A program made the translations under genes and the position numbers. The notes beneath the pieces are model-generated. The model had not been told where the DNA came from. It did no database searches and saw only the letters and a program-made list of their open reading frames with translations. From NCBI GenBank assembly GCA_964654665.1, contig CAZZKV010000002.1:95054-159053 (forward strand): a stretch of DNA of 64,000 bases, in the 5' to 3' direction. Numbering within the stretch: the first letter of the stretch is position 1; each line of letters begins with the position of its first letter. Of this stretch, positions 33,355-40,539 are shown piece after piece. Source of the stretch: CALCKU01 sp964654665 (GTDB lineage: Bacteria; Pseudomonadota; Alphaproteobacteria; Caulobacterales; Maricaulaceae).

Positions 33355-34152
33355 ATGCGGTTTCGTATTCCCGATTGGCTTATTTATATTACAATAGTCT
33401 TTCTCATTTATATTCATGCCATCCGCGGCCAAGACCGTATTATTACCCCGCCACCACCACCTGACCTCGGTCCGCTATTACCCTCGGCTTCCCCACAGGA
33501 TAAAAGCATTATTCTCAAAATACAGAACCCCGCATCTGGTATTGGAACCGCATTTGCCATTAATAATAAAGGGGCATGGCTAACAGCCCGCCATGTTGTT
33601 GATAGCTGTGATCGTATCGGATTGCGCGTAGCAGGCAATCAATCTATCAAAGTCGATGCGCAAATTTCAACTCAGGCAGATTTAGCCATTTTGACAACCA
33701 AATGGCGGCGTCCACCATTAGCAACCGATCTGACCTCTAACCGGCGTATAGGTGAATATGGATATTTTTTTGGGTTTCCTCAGGGAAAGCCCGGCGAGGT
33801 TGTCGGAGAGCTTTTAGCCCGCAACCGGATGATTGTCCGGGGCCGTTACCGGACAAAAGAAGCCATTCTAGCCTGGACAGAGGTTGGCCGAACAACAGGG
33901 CTTTTCGGGTCATTGGGTGGCTTATCTGGTGGGCCTGTTCTTGATAAGGACGGGGAAGTGATCGGTATTGTAGCCGCCGAAAGTCCGCGGCGCGGCCGTA
34001 TTTATTCTGTCGCTCCCAGCAGTCTATTAAACGTTCTTGGTCGTGACAATGGTGCCGCGCGCCAAGCTATTTCATCAGAAACCTATGGGTTACAAGCGGA
34101 TCAAATGCGGCGAGACCGCCGTATCGCTCAAGTCATTTGTATCGTTAGCTAA
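33355..34152 (+). CDS. Membrane-anchored trypsin-like serine protease
   Basis: A 265-residue S1-type protease with an N-terminal membrane anchor (LIYITIVFLIYIHAI, residues about 9-23) and a Pro-rich linker (TPPPPPDLGPLLP). The catalytic triad is intact: His80 in LTARHVVD, Asp109 in QADLAIL and Ser191 in GGLSGGPVLDKDG. No PDZ domain follows, unlike DegP/HtrA proteins. The catalytic part should face the periplasm. Cotranscription with the DUF350 gene (4 bases) and the extensin-like gene (18 bases) is likely. Substrate unknown. Confidence 0.85.
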   Translation: MRFRIPDWLIYITIVFLIYIHAIRGQDRIITPPPPPDLGPLLPSASPQDKSIILKIQNPASGIGTAFAINNKGAWLTARHVVDSCDRIGLRVAGNQSIKVDAQISTQADLAILTTKWRRPPLATDLTSNRRIGEYGYFFGFPQGKPGEVVGELLARNRMIVRGRYRTKEAILAWTEVGRTTGLFGSLGGLSGGPVLDKDGEVIGIVAAESPRRGRIYSVAPSSLLNVLGRDNGAARQAISSETYGLQADQMRRDRRIAQVICIVS

Positions 34153-34170
34153 TCTCGCTTAAACTCTGTT

Positions 34171-34869
34171 ATGGGCTTCATTATCCGAGTTTTTCTTTTT
34201 CTTGTAATCCTTTGCACACTTGGCTTTGGTTTTAATCAATTCGTACCCGCACAGCATTTATTCTGGCGAAACCTAAATCCTGAAGCCCCGATTGGAATAG
34301 CAACCAGAACACAATTATTTCGGTTGTCTCTATCACCCTCTAAAAGCTGTATGACTATGGCACGGGATATTGCCTCACTGTCATCGGTTCCCGCCCGGCC
34401 AAAATCCGAGACTCATAAATGTGGATGGACAGTGGCCCGATATGTATCGGCTGCAGGAAATATTTCATTGTTTCCGGGCGAAGCGACAATGCAATGTCCA
34501 TTGTCTATTGGTGGATATATCTGGCTTAAGGCCGTCGATGAAACAGCGCAAGACTGGCTTGGGTCTCCTCTGACAAGTGTTTACCATGCTGGCACATATG
34601 CATGCCGACGCCAACGCGGTAATAATTCTGGCGCATGGAGCGAACATGCCTTTGCCAATGCTTGGGACATCACCGGTTTTGGCCTTGCCGATGGACGGGT
34701 GATTTCTGTTCTCAATGACTGGGATGGAGACACCGCAAAACAGCGGTTTTTGCGCGAGGTCCGTCGTGAGGCCTGCAAAATCTTCCGCGTCACTTTATCA
34801 CCCGATTATAACGCAGCCCATAAAGATCATTTTCACCTCGACATGGGGCCAGCAACTGCTTGTCGTTAA
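34171..34869 (+). CDS. Extensin-like family (D-Ala-D-Ala peptidase-like) protein
   Basis: A 232-residue secreted or membrane-anchored protein with an N-terminal hydrophobic segment (IIRVFLFLVILCTLGFGF). The core has the Extensin_C features: SEHAFANAWDITGF followed by DGDTAKQRFLREVRREACKIF and a final HKDHFHLDMG. The paired His/Asp residues resemble the zinc site of M15-type D,D-carboxypeptidases, so a peptidoglycan-trimming role is inferred. Several cysteines (SKSCMT, HKCGWT, ACRRQR, EACKIF) may form disulfides in the periplasm. Last gene of the DUF350/protease/extensin-like group. Confidence 0.75.
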   Translation: MGFIIRVFLFLVILCTLGFGFNQFVPAQHLFWRNLNPEAPIGIATRTQLFRLSLSPSKSCMTMARDIASLSSVPARPKSETHKCGWTVARYVSAAGNISLFPGEATMQCPLSIGGYIWLKAVDETAQDWLGSPLTSVYHAGTYACRRQRGNNSGAWSEHAFANAWDITGFGLADGRVISVLNDWDGDTAKQRFLREVRREACKIFRVTLSPDYNAAHKDHFHLDMGPATACR

Positions 34870-34910
34870 AAGGACAGACGAGGTCTATACTGACACCGCT
34901 ATAAACGGCC

Positions 34911-36197
34911 TTAACTCCACATTTGCCAACGCGGCACAACCATCAGAAATGTGAAAAAACTCGTCGATTTTATGCCGGAAATAGGGTTATTAGGCCAAGC
35001 CGATGGCAAACCATCATTTATAAAAACGCCTGCATCATTATTAAAGAGATAAGTGCCGCTAGCTGTACTGCGAATATCGCTGCTGGCTCCCGAACTATGC
35101 GGCGTGAAATGACAATTCCCTGGCGTCATCGCCCGAATATAGCGCACGCCTACCCCAGTTCCATTCGTACCCAAGGCCCCAGCATACCAACCCGGCTCTA
35201 ATGTAACCGGTACGGACATATCCAAAATTTTATTAGATGCCACATCGCTAGGCTGCACACCAAAATCCGTAATTCTTTCTCCAATATCCCATCCAGAGCC
35301 ATTTGCCGTTCCTAGACGGTAAATTCCGCAGCGCAAAACAGAGCCCGTTGATCCGGGATTATATACCGAAACCATTGCACCTGTTAAAACCGTTGGGCGG
35401 TCTACAAAAAAAGCACAAAAATACATCCGGTTTTTTGTTAATGTTTGCGACCCCCTTGCATAAGCAACAGTGACGAGGTTTGGCGGGCCATAAACCTCGG
35501 ATGGACCGCCCGCAGATGATTCAGCAGTCAACATTTGATCGCGGCTGTGACCGGCTGGAAATGCCACATCGGCAGTTAATTTGTTAACAACAAGCGCATC
35601 ATGAAAGACGCTGCCATCAGCACTTGTTTTAATATGGAAATCATCCTTACCTGTCAGGCCCATTTCGGCCTGTCCTACAAACCCATCTTGGAATAAAAGG
35701 CTGGCTGTATCCGCTTCTGTTTGTTTGTTTATTTTAAGCTGATGACCTGCTCCATCATGATTAAAAAGACTCGCAGGGCTGTTGATTGAAAGCCTGTTAT
35801 TTATATCCGCTGTCGCATTCACACCAATAAACGGCGCGGGGTTAAGGCTTGGTGCGTCATCTTGCGCGCTCCAATTCGTTCCGTCAAAAACAACATTAGA
35901 GCCTATGGCTTGATTATAGGCATGCCAGCCTGACAAAGGTTTAAAAAATGCCCAAGCCCCATCTTGAAAAGCAGCAATATTCCCGGCGTGAGAAACAAAC
36001 TCTCCAGATGGATCAGACCCTATAATAAGGCGCTGTCCTTCAATGGGGGTATCAGGCGGCGCATCAAAAATTCCTGAAACCGTAAGCTGAACCAAAGCAT
36101 CAAGACCGCGAATAGCTTCATTATGGGTAACATGTTTCTGGGCTTGTGCGGGCGCAATATAAGGTAAGCCGAGATTGGGAGATATAAAATCATCCAT
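34911..36197 (-). CDS. DUF2793 domain protein (phage-tail/GTA-type)
   Basis: A 428-residue protein with an N-terminal DUF2793 domain (about residues 1-100), recognised by PYIAPAQAQKHVTHNEAI followed by GLDALVQLTV and WAFFKPLSGWHAYNQ. DUF2793 proteins occur in alphaproteobacterial gene transfer agents and prophage tails. The C-terminal half (from about residue 230) is a Gly/Ser/Thr-rich beta domain with no family I can name (SVYNPGSTGSVLRCGIYRL). An AAGGA ribosome site precedes the start. No other phage gene is near, and codon use looks like that of the surroundings, so it is an orphan: a GTA tail-fibre outlier, or a domesticated prophage remnant. Confidence 0.75.
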   Translation of the reverse strand: MDDFISPNLGLPYIAPAQAQKHVTHNEAIRGLDALVQLTVSGIFDAPPDTPIEGQRLIIGSDPSGEFVSHAGNIAAFQDGAWAFFKPLSGWHAYNQAIGSNVVFDGTNWSAQDDAPSLNPAPFIGVNATADINNRLSINSPASLFNHDGAGHQLKINKQTEADTASLLFQDGFVGQAEMGLTGKDDFHIKTSADGSVFHDALVVNKLTADVAFPAGHSRDQMLTAESSAGGPSEVYGPPNLVTVAYARGSQTLTKNRMYFCAFFVDRPTVLTGAMVSVYNPGSTGSVLRCGIYRLGTANGSGWDIGERITDFGVQPSDVASNKILDMSVPVTLEPGWYAGALGTNGTGVGVRYIRAMTPGNCHFTPHSSGASSDIRSTASGTYLFNNDAGVFINDGLPSAWPNNPISGIKSTSFFTFLMVVPRWQMWS

Positions 36198-36243
36198 AAA
36201 AAAATCCTTAAAACCAAGTGATGGCCTTAAGGATACTCTCTTT

Positions 36244-36292
36244 AAATAAAGCGGGGATAGAGTTTTACAAAACTCTAGTCACGCCTTTATTT
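36244..36292 (-). terminator. Extended hairpin at the 3' end of sqdB
   Basis: A perfect 9-base stem TAGAGTTTT/AAAACTCTA (36258-36266 with 36269-36277, 2-base loop) is nested in a second near-complementary pair AAATAAAGCG (36244-36253) and CGCCTTTATTT (36282-36292). The fold covers the sqdB stop codon. The downstream minus-strand flank has only short T-runs, so stabilisation of the 3' end is as likely as termination. Confidence 0.45.
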
Positions 36293-37438
36293 ATTCCATT
36301 TTACACGCGGCATAATCCGGTCATGGGAAATACCATCCTTATGTTTAATGATGCGCTCCAGCATATTCACGAGAACGGCCTCGGTCATGAAATTAGGCTT
36401 CAACCCCATATCCAACAACCCTGTATGGGCCGCATTATAATAATGGCCTTCGGCTTCTTTACGAGGATTGGGAATTGATTTGACGGCAACATCAATCCCT
36501 ATCTGTTTACCGGCGTTTTGAACGCGTTCCGCCAGTTCATTGACTGTAAATTGTTCTGTAAATTGGTTGAAGATTTTAAGTTCACCCTGAGCCGCTGGAT
36601 TCGCCGCAGCCAAATCAATACATTGCAATGTATCTTTAAGGTTCAAATAACCCCGCGTTTGGCCACCCTTACCATAAACGGTCAAAGGAATCCCCGCCAC
36701 AGCCTGAACAAGGAATCGATTAACAACTGTCCCGAAAATATCATCATAATGGAAATTTGGGCCCAAGCGGTCATTCATATCCGCTTCGGCTGTCTGTAAG
36801 CCATAAACAGGCCCTTGCATCAAATCCGTAATGCGCAGGCCATGTGTTCGCACATAAAACCACAGCAAATCTGTATCCAGAACTTTAGTCGTGTGATAAA
36901 GGCTGCCCGCCTGGCGCGGGAACAAGAATTTATCAGATCGACCTTTATGCTCAATATTAATCCAACCTTCTTCGATATCAATATTAGGCGTCCCATATTC
37001 ACCCATAGTCCCAAGCTTCACAATATGGCAATCTGGACAATGTTGCAGCACGCCCCAGATAACGTTAAATGTCACTTTAAGGTTATTATCCAATGTCATA
37101 TAGGCTTCATCAAATCCGCGCATAGAATAAGGCGCTGAGGGTTGTTCCGCATAATGGACAACCGTATCGGGTTTCAGCCGTTCAAATAAATCCAGCGTAA
37201 AATTAGGGTCTGAAAGATCGCCAATTTCTACATCAATGCGCTTCCCCGTGGTTGCTTCAAAAATTGCCGCTCGGTCATTAAGGTCTGGCGTTTCGAATAA
37301 CGCAATGGAATCCGTATCTGCCGCAATCTGGCGGCGCAAATAATTGTCTACAGCAATAACCTCATGGCCCTTTGCGGCAAGATCCATACAGGTGGGCCAT
37401 CCAAGATAACCATCAGCACCAAGAACAAGAATACGCAT
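36287..37438 (-). CDS. sqdB: UDP-sulfoquinovose synthase
   Basis: SqdB/SQD1 makes UDP-sulfoquinovose from UDP-glucose and sulfite. The 383-residue protein is strongly like plant SQD1: LGADGYLGWPT (NAD site), VDNYLRRQ, HYAEQPSAPYSM, VKLGTMGEYGTPNIDIEEG, SLYHTTKVLDTD with the catalytic Tyr and Lys, TDLMQGPVYG, YGKGGQTRGYLNLKDT, FNQFTEQFTVNELAE, PNPRKEAEGHYY and IMPRVKW at the end. The AGGA ribosome site is in place. It is 56 bases after the CapD-type gene on the same strand. No SQDG synthase (sqdC/sqdD or sqdX) is seen, so the sugar may go to a glycan rather than the sulfolipid. Confidence 0.93.
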   Translation of the reverse strand: MRILVLGADGYLGWPTCMDLAAKGHEVIAVDNYLRRQIAADTDSIALFETPDLNDRAAIFEATTGKRIDVEIGDLSDPNFTLDLFERLKPDTVVHYAEQPSAPYSMRGFDEAYMTLDNNLKVTFNVIWGVLQHCPDCHIVKLGTMGEYGTPNIDIEEGWINIEHKGRSDKFLFPRQAGSLYHTTKVLDTDLLWFYVRTHGLRITDLMQGPVYGLQTAEADMNDRLGPNFHYDDIFGTVVNRFLVQAVAGIPLTVYGKGGQTRGYLNLKDTLQCIDLAAANPAAQGELKIFNQFTEQFTVNELAERVQNAGKQIGIDVAVKSIPNPRKEAEGHYYNAAHTGLLDMGLKPNFMTEAVLVNMLERIIKHKDGISHDRIMPRVKWNK

Positions 37439-37494
37439 AATAAATCCTAATTTTTAAAAGTTGTACGATAAGAGGCCATAATACCTGAAATATC

Positions 37495-38529
37495 TCAAGC
37501 CAGGCCCGCCTCTTGGAGAAGCAATATACCCTCTGCCACAGACAAAGCCGGTTCTTTTGAACTATCATAAACACGATCAACTAACGTGCCTTTACGGGAA
37601 TATTCCGAATAATCAAACAAGCCATGATAAGGGTCTTCAATAGGCAAGACGACAAAGAAATTCTCGATTTCATATGTGCGAACAGCCTCTTCTTCTGTTG
37701 TCAATTCCTCATAAAGTTTTTCCCCAGGACGCAACCCAATAACATCTATGCTTATATCATTTGGCTTACGGCCCGATTTTTCGGCAAAACTGCTAATCAT
37801 CATTTGAGCAAATTCAGCAATATTAAAAATTGGCATTTTTGTAACAAAAATCTCACCGCCTTCAAAAATAGCTAAAGATTCCAAAACGTGAACCGCTGCC
37901 TCTGTCTCAGTCATCATGAAACGGGTCATATCCTTATCCGTTAGGGTGATATTTTTCCCGTCCATTATTTGTTTGTGAAAAATTGGATAAACAGATCCAC
38001 GTGATCCTAATACATTACCAAACCGTGTGCTTGCAAAAACGGTTCCGCCATCGCCGCGGTGCAAATTGGCGGCTGTAATACACCGCTCGCCTACTAATTT
38101 TGTCATACCCATAAAATTTGTCGGGTTTACGGCTTTATCAGAACTGGTGAATAAAACTTTTTTAACATGAGCTGCTGTAGACGCATTAATGACAGATTGT
38201 GTGCCCATAACATTATTACGAATAGCGGATTGAGGCTCAAGCTCACACAGCGGAACATGTTTAAAAGCTGCAGCATGAATTACATAATCCACACCTCTAA
38301 ACGCGCGCGTGAGGCCTGCTTCATCCGTAATATCCATTAATACTGCTTTCGTACGGCCATCCGCGCGATATTGAATATTCTGTTCGTACAAACCGGATTC
38401 ATTATTGTCGACAAGCAAGATAGAACTGACTGGCGTTTTTAGCAATTCCGCCACCAAAGTTTGCCCCACTGACCCCACTGACCCAGTGATCGCAACTGTC
38501 TTCTTATCAAAAAATAAATCTAAATCCAC
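37495..38529 (-). CDS. CapD/FlaA1-type nucleotide-sugar dehydratase/epimerase
   Basis: A 344-residue short-chain dehydrogenase of the CapD/FlaA1/PseB group (UDP-GlcNAc 4,6-dehydratase type). The NAD site reads VAITGSVGSVGQTLV, followed by DNNESGLYEQ, HAAAFKHVPLCELEP, SSDKAVNPTNFMGMTK, TRFGNVLGSRGSV and RPGEKLYEEL. As in CapD, a Met stands where classical SDRs have the catalytic Tyr (MxxxK). It lacks the N-terminal membrane domain of WbpM-type enzymes. I start at a GTG at 38529 with a strong GAGGGGG site; the frame continues to a TTG at 38547. It lies directly upstream of sqdB, so both probably feed one glycan. Confidence 0.85.
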   Translation of the reverse strand: MDLDLFFDKKTVAITGSVGSVGQTLVAELLKTPVSSILLVDNNESGLYEQNIQYRADGRTKAVLMDITDEAGLTRAFRGVDYVIHAAAFKHVPLCELEPQSAIRNNVMGTQSVINASTAAHVKKVLFTSSDKAVNPTNFMGMTKLVGERCITAANLHRGDGGTVFASTRFGNVLGSRGSVYPIFHKQIMDGKNITLTDKDMTRFMMTETEAAVHVLESLAIFEGGEIFVTKMPIFNIAEFAQMMISSFAEKSGRKPNDISIDVIGLRPGEKLYEELTTEEEAVRTYEIENFFVVLPIEDPYHGLFDYSEYSRKGTLVDRVYDSSKEPALSVAEGILLLQEAGLA

Positions 38530-38633
38530 AAGAACCCCCTCTACCAATTTGGCGCTCTTGCCAAAATTAGCACTCTAAAGCAAGGGCTTAATACTGTTAA
38601 AACACAAAGTGGCTACAGTCATAGATGTGCTTA

Positions 38634-39551
38634 TTACCGTAATGAGACACGGTCTTGAAATAATGGCCCCTCTCGCTTGAGAAATGTTTGAAAAGATCGC
38701 GCGAAAGGCGTCTGATACCGTCCTTTACGAATTCCAAAGGATGTTTGTAAATTTGGTGCTTCGGGTAATTTCCTAAAAATCAGATGCTGATCGCGTGTAT
38801 GATCAATACTCATGCTCCCAATAATACCAATACCCTGCTCTAAAGAGACAAGTTTTTTAATCAATGATGCATCTGGCGTTTCCAATAAAACATTCATCTT
38901 AACGCCCGCTGTAGCAAAAAGATTATCCAGTATCTTACGGCCTGTTATTCCGTGAATATAAGTCAATAACGGATATTGACCCAAGGCTTCCAAAGTCAAA
39001 GGCGCCGAAGCCAAAGGGTGGTCTGGGGGCATACAAGCATAATGGTTCCATACATAACATGGCTGACTAATAATCTCAGGGCGTTCGGTAATAGCCTCGG
39101 TACAAATCGCAATATCAATGTCTCCGCGCGAAAGTCTGTCCAATATGTCAACAGGCAGACCTTCTGTTAGGCGAATGCGTACTTTACCCCAAATTGTACG
39201 ATAACGCTGCATAACTTGCGGCAAGAAAAACTGGGCTTGGGCTGGCGTTGCCCCGATAGAGACTGTCTGCCCTTCTTGGATAGATTGTTCCTGCCGTAGG
39301 CGCGTTAGATTGGACAAAGCGTTCTCAACAGACTGAAAATCCGCCATAAGCCGTGTGCAAAAAGGCGTTAATCCTGTCAATCGCTTCCCGTTGCGCTTAA
39401 TTAAAGGTTGTCCAAAGCTCTCTTCAACCTCTTTCAGGATACGGCTCGCAGAGGGTTGTGAGAGCCCAAGCGCCTTTGCAGCATGGCTTAAATTATAATT
39501 TTTTCGCTCTAATGCCGTGATTAAAAGGATATGTGGAAGATTTATATTCAT
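38634..39551 (-). CDS. CysB-like LysR family regulator
   Basis: A 305-residue LysR regulator. The winged helix (residues about 5-62) contains AAKALGLSQPSASRILKEVEE, and the effector domain starts VSIGATPAQAQFFLPQVMQR with DIAICTEA, as in the CysB/Cbl branch that senses O-acetylserine, sulfate or APS. It diverges from cysH across about 114 bases. The dyad at 39550-39577 overlaps its own start codon, consistent with autorepression and control of cysH. The binding specificity is inferred from context. Confidence 0.85.
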   Translation of the reverse strand: MNINLPHILLITALERKNYNLSHAAKALGLSQPSASRILKEVEESFGQPLIKRNGKRLTGLTPFCTRLMADFQSVENALSNLTRLRQEQSIQEGQTVSIGATPAQAQFFLPQVMQRYRTIWGKVRIRLTEGLPVDILDRLSRGDIDIAICTEAITERPEIISQPCYVWNHYACMPPDHPLASAPLTLEALGQYPLLTYIHGITGRKILDNLFATAGVKMNVLLETPDASLIKKLVSLEQGIGIIGSMSIDHTRDQHLIFRKLPEAPNLQTSFGIRKGRYQTPFARSFQTFLKREGPLFQDRVSLR

Positions 39552-39577
39552 AAAACGAATATTATATACAGTTTTAT
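39550..39577. promoter_or_regulatory. Dyad in the cysB-like/cysH divergent region
   Basis: ATAAAAC (39550-39556) and GTTTTAT (39571-39577) form an inverted repeat with a 14-base spacer. The first arm overlaps the start codon of the LysR gene. Long T-N11-A type dyads are typical LysR targets, so control of both the regulator and cysH is plausible. Confidence 0.4.
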
Positions 39578-39665
39578 AATTTTATCAAATAAGAAATATA
39601 TGCTTTACACGGGTTTAACGGGCGCAACCGTTACGTGGGATAACGGTAGGGAAAGGATTTACAAC

Positions 39666-40445
39666 ATGTCGGAAACACACGCGCGTGCCGCTTTGCCGGT
39701 AAGCGAACTCACTCGGTTATATAAAACACAATCATTAGAAGATCGTATTATATCCGCAAGACAGGCTTTTGATGGACGTATTGTCTTTACAACATCACTC
39801 GGACTCGAAGACCAGATCATTACACATGCTATAGTGAAAACAGGTGTGGACATTGATATAGTCACCCTTGATACGGGCCGTCTCTTTCCCGAAACTTATG
39901 ACGTATGGTCTCGCACTGAAAAACAATATGGCATAAAAATCCAAGCTTTTACACCGCAAGCCGAAGCCTTGCAAACATACACATCTGAAAATGGCATCAA
40001 TGGGTTTTATGATAGCTTTCCTAAGCGCAAATCCTGTTGTCATATCCGCAAAATAGAGCCTTTGGGCCGCGCCTTGGCCGGTGCAAATTGCTGGGTTGCA
40101 GGCGTACGGGCCGAACAGACGGCCAATCGCGCTGATATGCTCTATGTTGATTTCGATGCAAAATTCGAGCTTGAAAAAGTCCGACCTCTATTGGATTGGA
40201 CATCCGAAGATGTCCGAAATTACGCCAATAGACATGCTGTTCCGCTCAATGTGCTCCATGATAAGGGCATGCCTTCAATAGGATGCCAACCCTGTACCCG
40301 CGCCATTTCTCCGGGTGAAGATGAGCGTGCCGGTCGATGGTGGTGGGAACAAGATAACGGACAAGAATGCGGATTGCATATTGGTCCTGATGGCAAATTG
40401 ACACGAACCCAAGCGAAACCGGGCAATCCGGCAAATATGAGCTAG
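39666..40445 (+). CDS. cysH: Adenylyl-sulfate (APS) reductase
   Basis: Assimilatory reductase that forms sulfite and AMP from APS using thioredoxin. The 259-residue protein has FTTSLGLEDQIITHAI, VTLDTGRLFPETYDV, the iron-sulfur ligands Cys124-Cys125 (KRKSCCHIRK) and Cys207/Cys210 (IGCQPCTRAI), GVRAEQTANR, and the C-terminal ECGLHI redox motif. The two paired-Cys motifs place it among [4Fe-4S] APS reductases rather than E. coli PAPS reductase. The start at 39666 is chosen because family likeness begins there; the frame extends to 39531. Divergent from the CysB-like regulator. Its product sulfite is also the substrate of SqdB, encoded 2.2 kb away. Confidence 0.93.
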   Translation: MSETHARAALPVSELTRLYKTQSLEDRIISARQAFDGRIVFTTSLGLEDQIITHAIVKTGVDIDIVTLDTGRLFPETYDVWSRTEKQYGIKIQAFTPQAEALQTYTSENGINGFYDSFPKRKSCCHIRKIEPLGRALAGANCWVAGVRAEQTANRADMLYVDFDAKFELEKVRPLLDWTSEDVRNYANRHAVPLNVLHDKGMPSIGCQPCTRAISPGEDERAGRWWWEQDNGQECGLHIGPDGKLTRTQAKPGNPANMS

Positions 40446-40539
40446 CACACTGTATTTTATAAACAGGTGTATCATTTTCATAAAACGCCGCTATTCTCTC
40501 TAAAACTATTGATTATAATCAGTTCAAACAGGAGAAACC

